Source of the DNA: Methylophilus sp. 13
Lineage (GTDB): Bacteria > Pseudomonadota > Gammaproteobacteria > Burkholderiales > Methylophilaceae
Direction: 5' to 3'
Assembly: GCF_015354335.1 (NCBI RefSeq)
Contig: NZ_JADKYR010000008.1
Span: forward strand, 1 to 64,000
DNA: 64,000 nucleotides
How positions within the stretch are numbered: position 1 is the stretch's first letter; each line of letters opens with the position of its first letter. Below, in pieces: positions 18,844 to 27,741 of this stretch. A model generated the notes under the pieces. The model ran no database searches. It was not told the DNA's origin and was given only the letters and a program-made list of their open reading frames with translations. A program made the position numbers and the translations under genes.

Positions 18844-20082
18844 TCAATGTGGCAAGGGAAACGTTTTGGGCAACCACACCCATATTTTTCCTTGTTGGCG
18901 CATGGCCCCCGCCAGTTTGCCAGCAGCCTCGCCTTCTCCCCAATACACATCGGCACGCACCCCACCCTTGATCGCCCCGCCTGTATCCTGGGCTTGCATC
19001 AATTGCTGCAAAGGTGCCACATCATTGGGGTAAGTGGTCGCCAGATAGACCGGGGCGCCCAGGGGAATGTAAAACGGATCGACGGCAACACTACGCGCAG
19101 CTGTGAGCGGCACCCCTAATGCACCCAGTGGACCGGACAACCCCGGTGGCAGCAACTTGAAAAACACATAACTGGGATTCGCATCCAGCAAACCGCGTAA
19201 CTGCTCGGGATGCTGCTGTGCCCAAGACTTGATCCCCTGCATGGAGGCCTCGCTGGCAGTCATTTCTCCGCGCTCCACCAGGATCTTGCCAATAGACTGG
19301 TAAGGGTGCCCATTCTGGTCGGCGTAACCTACGGGAACACGCTCGCCGTTTTCAAGCGCAATGATGCCCGACCCCTGTACCTGCAGAAAAAATGCTTCTA
19401 CCGGATCGCTGACCCAGATTAACTCACTGCCATTCAACGGCGATTGCGGCTGCTCAATTTCTGCCCGCGTGTAATAGGGAATCAGCGTTTGACCCTGCAA
19501 GCGGCCACGCACGCGTTTATACTTGAGCTCGGGAAACAATGCCGACAAATTCACGGTAATCAAATCCGACGGCACTTGATAAAGCGGGACGCGGTAACGC
19601 GGACTTGCTTGCCTAGCCCCTTGCAACACAGGCTGATAATAGCCGGTGATCAAGCCCTGCGAGGTGCCATCTGCCTGCCGCGTGGCATACACATTAAAAT
19701 ATTGCTGCCAGTAGGCCTGAATGGCAGACACATCCTCAGACTGCACCAAGAGCGCGGCAGCACAAACCGCTTTCCAGTCCGCTTTGTTTTTGAGCCCCTG
19801 ACATCCTTGTAGCCATGCCTTCCAGCTGGCGACCCAGTCTTCTTTTTCTAACCCTGGCAGGTCGGCCCACTGCGCGGGCTGGAGCAAGGCAAAGGCTTGT
19901 GATGGCGTAACAGGCGGGACACTGCCACTCGTACCGGGCGTTTCAACCGCAGGCTTGCTCGGAGCTGGCGATGTTCTGCCCGAGGTGTCCGGCGTTGGCA
20001 CCGTTTGACATCCTGCCAGCCATAGCAGACTGGAAAGGACAAGACATAGACGGATGACAGAACTGTTTTTGATGGTTAACAC
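18844..20082 (-). CDS. mltA: Membrane-bound lytic murein transglycosylase A (lipoprotein)
   Basis: 412 residues starting at GTG (20082). A lipoprotein signal peptide ends in the lipobox LAGC (Cys25), followed by a Pro/Thr/Ser-rich linker. The MltA domain follows (LITGYYQPVLQG; YYTRAEIE; VQGSGIIALENG), with a C-terminal 3D domain containing the catalytic-type aspartates (QDTGGAIKGGVRADVYWGEG). It cleaves peptidoglycan glycan strands to 1,6-anhydro-MurNAc ends, the substrate class recycled through AnmK. It is anchored to the outer membrane. It sits in a leftward run between apaG and ubiC. Confidence 0.93.
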   Translation of the reverse strand: MLTIKNSSVIRLCLVLSSLLWLAGCQTVPTPDTSGRTSPAPSKPAVETPGTSGSVPPVTPSQAFALLQPAQWADLPGLEKEDWVASWKAWLQGCQGLKNKADWKAVCAAALLVQSEDVSAIQAYWQQYFNVYATRQADGTSQGLITGYYQPVLQGARQASPRYRVPLYQVPSDLITVNLSALFPELKYKRVRGRLQGQTLIPYYTRAEIEQPQSPLNGSELIWVSDPVEAFFLQVQGSGIIALENGERVPVGYADQNGHPYQSIGKILVERGEMTASEASMQGIKSWAQQHPEQLRGLLDANPSYVFFKLLPPGLSGPLGALGVPLTAARSVAVDPFYIPLGAPVYLATTYPNDVAPLQQLMQAQDTGGAIKGGVRADVYWGEGEAAGKLAGAMRQQGKIWVWLPKTFPLPH

Positions 20083-20168
20083 GTTTGTGACTTCAACTTA
20101 AAGACCATTGATGGGTCTACGGCCTCATGCAGCAGACAGCAGACGAGGCAAATGTTTGCGCGTGCGGT

Positions 20169-20552
20169 TTAATGCAGCCCGGCTGCCTGATGCAACCAGA
20201 ACGTCGGGATATCGACTTCAAACCAGTGCCCATCGACGGCCACCATCTGATAAGTGCCATACATTTCCCCACTGGGTGTACTGAACATGACGCTACTGGT
20301 ATAGCGGTATTCTGCATCGGGCGCCAGCAAGGGCTGCTCGCCGACCACCCCCAGCCCTTTGACTTCCCGCACCTGTTGCATGGCATCGGTAATCACCCAG
20401 TGTCGACTGATCAGCTGCGCAGGCGTTTGCCCGATATTGCGGATCGTAATCGTATAGGCATAGATGTACTGCCCCGTTTCCGGCGAAGACTGATCAGGCA
20501 AGTACTCTGTCTCGACAGACACCTGACAGGCATAGAGGGCGCGTTCGGTCAC
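20169..20552 (-). CDS. apaG: ApaG (Co2+/Mg2+ efflux associated protein)
   Basis: 127 residues of a single DUF525 beta-sandwich domain, with the typical YIYAYTITIRNIGQTPAQLISRHW and GTYQMVAVDGHWFEVDIP segments. It begins with GTG at 20552, two bases after the thiG stop, so translation is probably coupled. The biochemical role of ApaG is unclear; Salmonella mutants show altered Co/Mg handling, and the fold is shared with a eukaryotic F-box domain. Pairing with thiG here is not known to be functional. Confidence 0.92.
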   Translation of the reverse strand: MTERALYACQVSVETEYLPDQSSPETGQYIYAYTITIRNIGQTPAQLISRHWVITDAMQQVREVKGLGVVGEQPLLAPDAEYRYTSSVMFSTPSGEMYGTYQMVAVDGHWFEVDIPTFWLHQAAGLH

Positions 20553-20554
20553 AT

Positions 20555-21340
20555 TTATCCTATCATGCCAGTGGTTGGTGAGCTAGGGCTGGCAGAATAC
20601 AGTTTTTTCGCCATACGTCCGGCTAAAAAGGATTCCCGGCCAGCCTCAATGGCTTTTTTCATGGCGCCTGCCATCAACACCGGGTCACGCGCAGCCGCAA
20701 TCGCAGTATTCATCAATACGCCGGCACAACCTAGCTCCATCGCAATCGCCGCATCAGACGCACAGCCTACGCCAGCATCCACCAAGACCGGAATCTTGGC
20801 ATTTTCGATGATAATTTGCAGATTCCATGGATTTAAAATCCCCATGCCGGAACCAATCAGCGAGGCCAAGGGCATCACTGCCACACAGCCAATTTCCTCC
20901 AGCTGCTTGGCGATGATCGGGTCATCCGAGGTATACACCATGACCTCAAAGCCTTCTTTGACCAGCGTTTTGGCTGCAGCAATGGTTTCGGTCACATTCG
21001 GATACAAGGTATTCGGATCGCCCAACACCTCCAGCTTGACCAGGCGGTGATCATCCAGCAGTTCACGTGCCAGACGCAAGGTGCGCACAGCTTCTTCAGC
21101 ACTGTAACAACCCGCGGTATTCGGCAGATAAGTAAATTCGTTCGGCGGCAAATACTCCAGCAGAGAAGGTTCGCTTGCATGTTGACCGATATTGGTCCGG
21201 CGGATGGCCACGGTAATAATTTCAGCGCCACTGGCGTCTATCGCAGCGCGTGTCTGCGTAAAGTCCTGGTATTTGCCGGTGCCAACCAACAGTCTGGATT
21301 GATAAGATTGACCGGCAATCACTAAAGCATCATTCATCAT
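20555..21340 (-). CDS. thiG: Thiazole synthase ThiG
   Basis: 261 residues, a TIM barrel with the ThiG motifs [34 protein letters not shown], and the Schiff-base lysine in [13 protein letters not shown]. The phosphate-binding end is [28 protein letters not shown]. It forms the thiazole phosphate of thiamine from deoxyxylulose 5-phosphate, ThiS-thiocarboxylate and the dehydroglycine made by ThiO. It lies 48 bp after thiS. Starts at 21340 and 21337 are equivalent. I saw no TPP riboswitch upstream. Confidence 0.97.
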   Translation of the reverse strand: MMNDALVIAGQSYQSRLLVGTGKYQDFTQTRAAIDASGAEIITVAIRRTNIGQHASEPSLLEYLPPNEFTYLPNTAGCYSAEEAVRTLRLARELLDDHRLVKLEVLGDPNTLYPNVTETIAAAKTLVKEGFEVMVYTSDDPIIAKQLEEIGCVAVMPLASLIGSGMGILNPWNLQIIIENAKIPVLVDAGVGCASDAAIAMELGCAGVLMNTAIAAARDPVLMAGAMKKAIEAGRESFLAGRMAKKLYSASPSSPTTGMIG

Positions 21341-21388
21341 TAAACTTTCTATTCCATTCTTAGCTGCATAACGCTGATGAGATCGGGC

Positions 21389-21592
21389 TTAACCGCCACC
21401 GACCGCACCGACGATTTCCAGCTTGTCATCCGCGTGTAACTGCACGTGGGCAAACTGACTACGTGGCACAATATCGCCATTACGCTCAATCGCAATGCGC
21501 TTGCCTGTCAGTTGCATCTGCTCGACCAACGCTTGCACACTCATGGCCTCTGCGGCAAGTTGCATGGCTTTACCATTGACGAAAATTTGCAT
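21389..21592 (-). CDS. thiS: Sulfur carrier protein ThiS
   Basis: 67 residues from the ATG at 21592 (MQIFVNGKAM); an ATG 9 codons earlier is less likely. It is a ubiquitin-like fold ending in Gly-Gly-Gly, so the obligatory C-terminal Gly-Gly for thiocarboxylation is exposed. It donates sulfur to ThiG, encoded next. ThiS is adenylated by ThiF/MoeB-type enzymes, which are not in this window. Confidence 0.95.
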   Translation of the reverse strand: MQIFVNGKAMQLAAEAMSVQALVEQMQLTGKRIAIERNGDIVPRSQFAHVQLHADDKLEIVGAVGGG

Positions 21593-21739
21593 GCTGCTTT
21601 TAAAGGTTTTATTAAACAAGCCGTTATTCTACGAAAAATCAGCGGATTTGGCTTTCAGTTTTTACGTCACATGGTTTCAAGCCATCTTCAACACGTGTCA
21701 TCCAACCTGGAGGAGTATGCGTTATTTTAAGCGTGAACA

Positions 21740-21755
21740 TGGCACCATGTTTGCT
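21740..21755 (+). promoter_or_regulatory. Sigma-54 (-24/-12) promoter upstream of the 59-residue gene
   Basis: TGGCACCATGTTTGCT matches the sigma-54 consensus (TGGCAC-N5-TTGCW) at every conserved base. The GG and GC are 12 bp apart and the predicted start is near 21766. A 5-bp inverted repeat (TTGTA-GCGA-TACAA) sits at that point. The downstream gene begins at 21929, giving a 5' leader of about 160 nt. No TGCA-N5-TGCA enhancer pair is present in the 150 bp upstream, so a different activator is expected. Confidence 0.78.
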
Positions 21756-21928
21756 TTAATGTTGTAGCGATACAAATATGCCTGAAGAATTTGACAAGTT
21801 TGGTCACTACGGCAAATTCCGCATTGCTGCAGAATGAACTTTTTGTTAATTTTGGCGCCACAAGCACGGCGAACACAATTCGTTGTTTTGTGTAATGAAT
21901 ATTGAGAATCCCAAAAGGAAGAGTAAAA

Positions 21929-22108
21929 ATGCAAATCGTAGAATCCTACCAAGCCGTTTCATCACAACATTTCTTGATTGATGAAATTTACGCCCCTAGC
22001 CTCAACAATGCTGCTCCCAACGCTAAAGCGTTTGCCGAAGAACAGCAACACCTGAAAGCAATCAACGAGCTTCATCGCTTTTTGGAATCGAGTTGCGACT
22101 GCGTTTAA
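21929..22108 (+). CDS. Small protein of unknown function (59 residues)
   Basis: Starts at ATG 21929 with a good ribosome site (GGAAGAG, 7 bp upstream); an in-frame ATG at 21902 lacks one. The product is mostly polar and helical (KAFAEEQQHLKAINELHRFL) with no signal peptide or membrane helix, and it ends in Cys-Asp-Cys-Val. I do not recognise a family; it is not PqqA, lacking the Glu/Tyr core. It is preceded by a sigma-54 promoter and followed by a structured 190-nt segment and terminator, so it may be either the point of the transcript or a passenger on a regulatory RNA. Confidence 0.6.
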   Translation: MQIVESYQAVSSQHFLIDEIYAPSLNNAAPNAKAFAEEQQHLKAINELHRFLESSCDCV

Positions 22109-22297
22109 TACACAGGGCGTTTCAAACCGACCCCGCAACGGGTCACTGATTTTCAGGTTGGATGCTTGAATCCAATCTTGGGTTAGCCGGAAATATGTGA
22201 AAACTCACTTCGGGCGCCCTTTACCCAAAAATTGCGCAACGACTGCGATATCGAAGTCTCTGCGTTAAAGTAGAGGTAATGATGAGACAAATAAAAA
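22109..22297 (+). ncRNA. Candidate structured RNA / 3' UTR element
   Basis: Between the small gene and the terminator the sequence holds several compatible helices: GACCC/GGGTC (22129-22133/22140-22144), TTGGAT/ATCCAA (22158-22163/22170-22175), GTGA/TCAC (22197-22200/22205-22208) and an outer AGGGCG/CGCCCT (22114-22119/22215-22220). TTGGGT (22178-22183) can also pair with ACCCAA (22223-22228), which would form a pseudoknot with the outer helix. No known RNA class (6S, 4.5S, tmRNA, common riboswitches) was recognised by motif. It could be a stable sRNA processed from the mRNA. Confidence 0.45.
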
Positions 22298-22323
22298 AGA
22301 TGGCTTTTATCGCCATCTTTTTT
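22293..22323. terminator. Strong bidirectional terminator between the small transcript and gnd
   Basis: GATGGC (22299-22304) pairs with GCCATC (22312-22317), extended by six A on the left and six T on the right. It ends the rightward small-gene/RNA transcript and can also end gnd, which converges from the right. Confidence 0.93.
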
Positions 22324-22395
22324 ATTTTCAGCGGTTGACTCAAAAGCAGCGACTACCTGTAAGAGCGGTCACTGCTATCATGCGATAACTGCAGA

Positions 22396-23910
22396 TTACT
22401 CAACCGATAGCTGTGGACGACCAGCTTCTGGCCAATCTAAGTGGAAGAACTGACCACGTGGCTGATCTTTGCGCTCATAGGTATGTGCGCCAAAGTAGTC
22501 ACGCTGGCCTTGCAACAGGTTGGCTGGCAAGTCAGCACTTCTGTAGCCATCATAGTAAGCTAATGCCGCCGCGAAGCCTTGTGCAGGAATGCCATTGGTC
22601 ACAGCCAACGCAATCACTTTACGCCAGCCTGCCTGACCTTCGTTCATCGCATTGGTGAAGTATGGATCCAGCATCAGGTTTTTCAGGCGTGAGTTCAATG
22701 CATAAGCATCGGTGATTTTTTGGAGGAAGCGCGCACGGATGATACAACCGCCACGCCAGATCTGGGCAATTTCACCGAAGTTGAGTTTCCAGTTGTAAGC
22801 CACTTGTGCCTTATCAATCAGCTGGAAGCCTTGTGCGTAGGCGCAGATTTTAGAGCAATACAAGGCATTCTTGATCGCCTCAATGGTGGCAACTTTGTCC
22901 TTCTCTTGCACAATCACTGGACCTTTGAGGATCTTGCTGGCTTCAACACGCTCCTCTTTCAGGCTGGATAATGCACGCGCATAGACGGCAGCTGCAATCG
23001 CATTGGCGGGCGCCCCCAACTCGAGCGCATTGGCCGCCGTCCACTGGCCGGTGCCTTTTTGGCCTGCCGTATCGAGAATCTGGTCAACCAGGAAGCCTTT
23101 GCCAGCCGGATCTTTTTGCTGCAGGATATCGGCCGTAATTTCAATCAGGAAGCTGGACAGCTCACCTTTGTTCCACTCGGCAAACACTTTGCCGATTTCA
23201 TCGGCCGGCATGCCCAGCAGATTTTTCATCAGCCAGTAGGCTTCGCAAATCAACTGCATATCGATGTACTCGATACCGTTGTGCACCATTTTTACATAGT
23301 GACCTGCACCGTCCGGGCCGATATATTCCGCGCAAGAGAACCCACCCTGAACTGGTTTGCCAGGTGCGCCACCTTCTAACGGGGCACCGGTCACAGGATC
23401 CACTTTGGCTGCAATATCGCGCCAGATGGGCTCCAGACTAGCCCAGGCCTTGCGTGTACCGGAAGGCATCAGCGATGGACCAAAGCGGGCACCGGTTTCA
23501 CCACCAGACACGCCGGAACCAATAAACTCAATGCCTTTGGCAGCAAGCTCTTTTTCGCGACGGATGGTGTCCGTCCACAGCGCATTACCGCCATCAATAA
23601 TAATGTCCCCTTGCTCCAGGAAAGGTAACAGGGCATTAATGGTCACATCGGTCGCGCTCCCGGCTTTCACCAGCAACACAATCTTGCGTGGACGCTTGAT
23701 GCTCAGTACAAAAGAGGCCAAATCAGCATGCCCCACCACACGTTCGTGTGAGGGCTCATTCTTTTTACACTCCTCGATGAAGTTCAGCATTTTTTTCGGG
23801 TCACGGTTATAGACCGCAATGGTATAGCCGTGATCAGCAATGTTAAGCGCCAGGTTTTGGCCCATCACTGCCAATCCTACCAATCCAATATCCGCATTTT
23901 TTATAGTCAT
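22396..23910 (-). CDS. gnd: 6-phosphogluconate dehydrogenase, decarboxylating
   Basis: 504 residues, the long homodimeric form. It has an N-terminal nucleotide site ([21 protein letters not shown]), the substrate signature [21 protein letters not shown], and the catalytic Lys/Asn region [16 protein letters not shown]. It oxidises 6-phosphogluconate to ribulose 5-phosphate and CO2 with NAD(P)H. In ribulose-monophosphate methylotrophs this closes the dissimilatory formaldehyde oxidation cycle. No zwf or hps/phi genes are adjacent. The gene is transcribed alone. Confidence 0.96.
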   Translation of the reverse strand: MTIKNADIGLVGLAVMGQNLALNIADHGYTIAVYNRDPKKMLNFIEECKKNEPSHERVVGHADLASFVLSIKRPRKIVLLVKAGSATDVTINALLPFLEQGDIIIDGGNALWTDTIRREKELAAKGIEFIGSGVSGGETGARFGPSLMPSGTRKAWASLEPIWRDIAAKVDPVTGAPLEGGAPGKPVQGGFSCAEYIGPDGAGHYVKMVHNGIEYIDMQLICEAYWLMKNLLGMPADEIGKVFAEWNKGELSSFLIEITADILQQKDPAGKGFLVDQILDTAGQKGTGQWTAANALELGAPANAIAAAVYARALSSLKEERVEASKILKGPVIVQEKDKVATIEAIKNALYCSKICAYAQGFQLIDKAQVAYNWKLNFGEIAQIWRGGCIIRARFLQKITDAYALNSRLKNLMLDPYFTNAMNEGQAGWRKVIALAVTNGIPAQGFAAALAYYDGYRSADLPANLLQGQRDYFGAHTYERKDQPRGQFFHLDWPEAGRPQLSVE

Positions 23911-23941
23911 AATTCTCTCTAAACAATGGTTAATTTAGTTG

Positions 23942-23973
23942 AAAAAAAAGCACAGGCTTTTGGCCTGTGCTTG
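23942..23973 (-). terminator. Terminator after the dienelactone-hydrolase-like gene
   Basis: A perfect 10-bp stem (AAGCACAGGC at 23949-23958, GCCTGTGCTT at 23963-23972), read on the minus strand, is followed by a run of eight T in total. It lies between this gene and gnd, so gnd starts from its own promoter. Confidence 0.88.
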
Positions 23974-24077
23974 GACTAGGGTATGTATTGAATATCCCAT
24001 GCAAGTTGTTTTGAGAATCGCAACTGGCATAACATTTTCAGCACCTTAGTTTTCTTTCGCTCAAGTGTTCCAGTCGG

Positions 24078-24818
24078 TTACTTGAGTACGTTACCGAACA
24101 TCTGCAAGGTCAATTGATATCCAATGTTGACCAGCTGCGCATCGTAACGTTCCCCTTCATCGCGCATGAAGGCATGTTGTCCATTAAATTCATGCCAGGT
24201 GTAATGCAGTCCGGGCACCGCGGCAAAGCGGTTATACAGCTCTGCACGCTTATCTCCCGGGATATGAGGGTCTTGCTTGCCCCAGATCATAAGCAACTCG
24301 CCCTTGATTTCGCCGACACGGTCCATGCTGTGCTGACCAGGCTGGTTCGGGATAATGTTGGTGTGCAAATCGGTGGCATAGAAACAGGCCGTCGCTTTGA
24401 CTTCGGGTTGCAAAGCTGCACGGAAAGCCAGGTGACCACCGATACAAAAACCGGCCGCACCCAAATTGCCGTCATACCAGGCTTGCTTGTTCAGATAGTC
24501 AATCATGGCGCGGTTATCCGTGTCGTAGGCCTGCACATCTTTGGCCATTTTGTCCGCATTGCCTTTGTCACGGCCAGCATCGTCATAGCCCAATACCGTG
24601 CCAATCGGATTCAACTCATGGAACACTTCAGGCACCAGCACGGCATAACCATGCCCTGCTAAAAAGCGCGCTGCGCGCTCAATCGGACCGGTCTGCTGAA
24701 AAATTTCAGAGTAAAACAAAACCGCAGGCACTTTGCCATCGTGTTTTGGACGATGAACATAAGTACGCATCACCCCGGTCGGGGTGTCCAAATCAACGAT
24801 TTCGCTCGTAATCAGCAT
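24078..24818 (-). CDS. Dienelactone hydrolase family protein
   Basis: 246 residues of the alpha/beta-hydrolase DLH family. The nucleophile is a cysteine in GFCIGGH, as in true dienelactone hydrolases. The acid and histidine are probably Asp in GKQDPHIPG and His in FNGQHAFMRDEG. No aromatic-degradation genes surround it, so the substrate is unknown; many such proteins are general esterases or carboxymethylenebutenolidase-like enzymes. It is a single-gene unit with its own terminator. Confidence 0.85.
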   Translation of the reverse strand: MLITSEIVDLDTPTGVMRTYVHRPKHDGKVPAVLFYSEIFQQTGPIERAARFLAGHGYAVLVPEVFHELNPIGTVLGYDDAGRDKGNADKMAKDVQAYDTDNRAMIDYLNKQAWYDGNLGAAGFCIGGHLAFRAALQPEVKATACFYATDLHTNIIPNQPGQHSMDRVGEIKGELLMIWGKQDPHIPGDKRAELYNRFAAVPGLHYTWHEFNGQHAFMRDEGERYDAQLVNIGYQLTLQMFGNVLK

Positions 24819-24970
24819 GATAAATCCTTAAACAATCAAAAAATACCGGCTATTCTAGCGCTGTTTGCATGGCTTTTCACAGATATTGTGTCAGGGCAAG
24901 CAGAATTTTTTGCAATTCCGGCTGACAAAGTCGAGGTAGCTTGCCTTCATCACCAACCATGGGAGTTTGT

Positions 24971-25954
24971 ATGCGCCCCTCATTCAATCTTGTTTGCTTC
25001 ATACTCTTCAGCACGAGCGCTTTGGTGGCCCATGCCGAGCTCGACCATGAGCTGGTTTACCGACTGAAAGCCTCGGTGGTAAAAGTGCACAGCATGACGC
25101 AAACGGGCGGTCACGGCGTCGGCAGCGGCGTGGTTGTGGCGCCAGATACAATGGCTACCAATTGCCATGTGCTGGCGAACAGCAGCGGCGTTAGCGTTTC
25201 CAAATTCGGTGATAGCGTCAGCCCGGTTGGCATGGTCGCGGACTGGAAACACGATATCTGCCTGTTGAAATTTCAATATCTGGAACTGCCGCCAGTCAAG
25301 CTGGGCACAACCGCCGCCTTACATTATGGTGATGCCGTCTTTTCCATCGGCTTTCCAGGTGGTCCGCCCAAGCCACAAACCATCGCAGGCCATGTGAAAG
25401 CCTTGTACCCCTATGATGACAGCCTGATTGTGCGCACCGATGCCGCGTTTATCATGGGCGCCAGTGGCAGCCCGACCTTTAACCAGACAGGCGAACTGGT
25501 TGCTTTAAGCACGTTTAAAAGTCCCGGCAAACAGGCCTACTTTTATAGTGTGCCGGTCGAGTGGATACAAACGCTGCTTGGCAAACAAGCCAGCAACAGC
25601 ATTCAGGCCGACGCCACTCCCTTTTGGGACTTGCCGCTGAATGAGCGCCCGTTCTGGATGCAAGTGGTGATTCCTTACCAAAACAGCGACTGGCCAGCCG
25701 TAGAGCAGATCGCGCGCACTTGGTTAAGCCAGCAAGCAGAGGCTGCAGAAGCACACTTTTATTTAGCCAGTGCGCTACATGGGCAAGGGCACCTCGCCGC
25801 AGCCCAACAAGCCTATTTACAGGCCACCACGCTGGAGCCGAATTATCTGGAAGCTTGGTCAGGACTGGCCTTGCTCGCTCAACAATCCGCGCAGCCAAGC
25901 TTGCAGGCGGAGGCTGAGCGCCACCTTCAACAGCTCGCCAGCCAGACTCAATAG
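24971..25954 (+). CDS. Secreted trypsin-like serine protease with C-terminal TPR
   Basis: About 327 residues from the ATG at 24971 (GGGAG ribosome site just upstream; an ATG at 24941 would precede the signal peptide). A signal peptide ends ALVAHAEL. The protease domain (about 25-210) has His in ATNCHVLAN, Asp in WKHDICLLK and Ser in GASGSPTF, so the triad is complete. There is no PDZ domain; instead, helical repeats (about 235-325, HFYLASALHGQGHLAAAQQAYLQA) form one or two TPRs. Probably a periplasmic quality-control or processing protease with a TPR-bound partner; substrate unknown. Confidence 0.8.
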   Translation: MRPSFNLVCFILFSTSALVAHAELDHELVYRLKASVVKVHSMTQTGGHGVGSGVVVAPDTMATNCHVLANSSGVSVSKFGDSVSPVGMVADWKHDICLLKFQYLELPPVKLGTTAALHYGDAVFSIGFPGGPPKPQTIAGHVKALYPYDDSLIVRTDAAFIMGASGSPTFNQTGELVALSTFKSPGKQAYFYSVPVEWIQTLLGKQASNSIQADATPFWDLPLNERPFWMQVVIPYQNSDWPAVEQIARTWLSQQAEAAEAHFYLASALHGQGHLAAAQQAYLQATTLEPNYLEAWSGLALLAQQSAQPSLQAEAERHLQQLASQTQ

Positions 25955-26060
25955 CTTGGGCACACTCGCTAACCACAAGCCATCCGGCCAAGCGTACGCA
26001 TGCTCAACCCCAGAGGCTCTGCTAGAATAGCGTTTTTAATGTTTATCCGATTGCTCCGTC

Positions 26061-27341
26061 ATGACCTCTCGCAACCAGCAACTGTTTGAAAAATCCCAGC
26101 AACTGATTCCAGGCGGCGTCAACTCGCCGGTACGCGCGTTTCGTAGCGTCGGTGGCACGCCCATCTTTTTCAAAAAGGGCCTCGGCTCCAAGCTCTGGGA
26201 TGCGGATGGTAAAGAATACATTGACTACATCAACTCCTGGGGCCCCATGATTTTGGGACATGCCCACCCGGAAGTTGTTGCGGCCGTGCAGCAAGCGGCT
26301 GCCAACAGCCTGAGTTTTGGCGCGCCAACCGGCCTCGAGCTCGAAATGGCTGAATTAATTAATCAACTTGTGCCCAGCATGGAACAAGTACGCCTGGTCA
26401 GCAGCGGGACCGAAGCGACCATGAGTGCCATTCGCGTGGCCCGTGGCTTTACCAAACGCAATAAAATCATCAAATTTGAAGGCTGTTACCACGGCCATGC
26501 CGATGCCTTGCTCGTGAAGGCTGGGTCCGGCTTGCTCACCTTTGGCGAACCCAGCTCCGCCGGTGTCCCGCCAGAAGTCGCTGCGCACACCCTGACGCTC
26601 GATTACAACAACTCGCAAATGCTCAAAGACACCTTTGCCAGCATGGGGGACGAGATTGCCTGCGTGATTCTGGAGCCAGTAGTCGGCAATATGAACCTGA
26701 TTGTGCCTCACCGCGAGTTCTTAACCACTTTGCGTGAACTGTGCACTCAGCATGGCACGGTGCTGATTTTTGATGAAGTCATGACCGGCTTCCGCGTGGC
26801 ACTGGGCGGTGCACAGGCACTGTATGGCATTAGACCGGACATGACGACCCTGGGCAAAGTCATTGGAGGCGGCCTGCCCGTAGGCGCCTTTGGTGGCCGC
26901 AAAGACATCATGAGCGTACTGGCCCCACTAGGGCCGGTTTACCAGGCGGGCACCCTATCAGGCAATCCCGTGGCAGTGACCGCCGGGCTGACCACCCTCA
27001 AACTGATCCAGGCACCCGGCTTTTATGAGGCACTGACGGCAAAAACAGCGCAGTTAATGGACGGCATGAAGCAGGCAGCACACAAAGCGGGCGTCACATT
27101 TAGCGCACAAAGCGTAGGCGGCATGTTTGGCCTCTATTTTAGCGCCAGCAACCCCACCAGCTACGCCGACATGATGCAGGCAGATAAAAATGCCTTTAAT
27201 CACTTCTTCCACAGCATGCTGAACAGCGGCATTTATCTGGGGCCATCTGCATTTGAGGCGGGCTTTGTCTCGGCGGCACATACCGATGCCGATATCGCCC
27301 AAACCGTACAGGCGGCCGAACAAGCCTTTGCCAGCCTGTAA
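26061..27341 (+). CDS. hemL: Glutamate-1-semialdehyde 2,1-aminomutase
   Basis: 426 residues. A class III PLP aminotransferase with the HemL signature [34 protein letters not shown], the aspartate segment [13 protein letters not shown], and the PLP lysine in [18 protein letters not shown]. It makes 5-aminolevulinate for tetrapyrroles in the C5 pathway. hemE lies 7 kb downstream. A long hairpin follows its stop. Confidence 0.97.
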   Translation: MTSRNQQLFEKSQQLIPGGVNSPVRAFRSVGGTPIFFKKGLGSKLWDADGKEYIDYINSWGPMILGHAHPEVVAAVQQAAANSLSFGAPTGLELEMAELINQLVPSMEQVRLVSSGTEATMSAIRVARGFTKRNKIIKFEGCYHGHADALLVKAGSGLLTFGEPSSAGVPPEVAAHTLTLDYNNSQMLKDTFASMGDEIACVILEPVVGNMNLIVPHREFLTTLRELCTQHGTVLIFDEVMTGFRVALGGAQALYGIRPDMTTLGKVIGGGLPVGAFGGRKDIMSVLAPLGPVYQAGTLSGNPVAVTAGLTTLKLIQAPGFYEALTAKTAQLMDGMKQAAHKAGVTFSAQSVGGMFGLYFSASNPTSYADMMQADKNAFNHFFHSMLNSGIYLGPSAFEAGFVSAAHTDADIAQTVQAAEQAFASL

Positions 27342-27350
27342 GCCAAGCGG

Positions 27351-27385
27351 TTGCGTGGCGATTGCCTCTCAGGCTCGCCACGCAA
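27351..27385. repeat. Long inverted repeat just after hemL
   Basis: A perfect 11-bp inverted repeat (TTGCGTGGCGA at 27351-27361, TCGCCACGCAA at 27375-27385) has a nested 4-bp stem (GCCT/AGGC) around a CTC loop. It begins 9 bp after the hemL stop. No T run follows on either strand, so it could be an mRNA-stabilising 3' hairpin, a Rho-linked structure or a REP-like unit. Confidence 0.6.
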
Positions 27386-27569
27386 ACGAATTCCCACATC
27401 ACCGACCATCCCGGATGACGCCCCTGAGCGGCCTGACACCTTCTGGCAGGCCGTCCATGATGAGGCAATCCAATCGCAATCTCTGATCCATGGCCGCGCC
27501 TGGGGCGCTCTGCTCAGGGATAAACAGCCTTACAAGCGCAACAGACTCAACAGAGCCACGCCATTTTAA
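27351..27569 (+). CDS. Doubtful small ORF after hemL
   Basis: A 72-codon frame opening with TTG and having no internal ATG. The predicted product is Arg/Pro-rich with no recognised family. The last 45 residues look plausibly coding (balanced codon third positions, ending KRNRLNRATPF), but the start lies inside a strong hairpin and has no clear ribosome site. It may be a remnant of a longer gene or non-coding. It is listed because the 400 bp between hemL and gltB otherwise contain only the hairpin and the AT-rich gltB promoter region (27570-27741). Confidence 0.2.
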   Translation: MRGDCLSGSPRKRIPTSPTIPDDAPERPDTFWQAVHDEAIQSQSLIHGRAWGALLRDKQPYKRNRLNRATPF

Positions 27570-27741
27570 AACCCTGTTAGCTCTCTGGTATTTGTGTAAA
27601 TTAAAGCGCAATTAATTGGTAAATAAAAACCATTCTCAACTAAAAAATAAAATGCCTTTATCCGTTATTTAACGCAGGCTAAACAATTGAAATTGCTAAA
27701 CTTTAACGGTATCATTGAAGGTTCCTCCAAATGTTTTGTAA

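Noticed and set aside
21593-21739. TPP riboswitch upstream of thiS
   Set aside because: The conserved CTGAGA and ACCTGA-type thi-box segments are not present on the minus strand.
22109-22297. 6S, 4.5S (SRP) RNA or tmRNA
   Set aside because: The SRP GGAAGGAAGCAGCC-like core, a tRNA-like acceptor/T arm and the 6S layout are all missing, so no named class is assigned.
24025-24040. Sigma-54-like TGGCATAACATTTTCA downstream of gnd's neighbour
   Set aside because: The -12 GC is missing (TTTC instead of TTGC), and it lies past the end of a gene with no suitably placed downstream gene.
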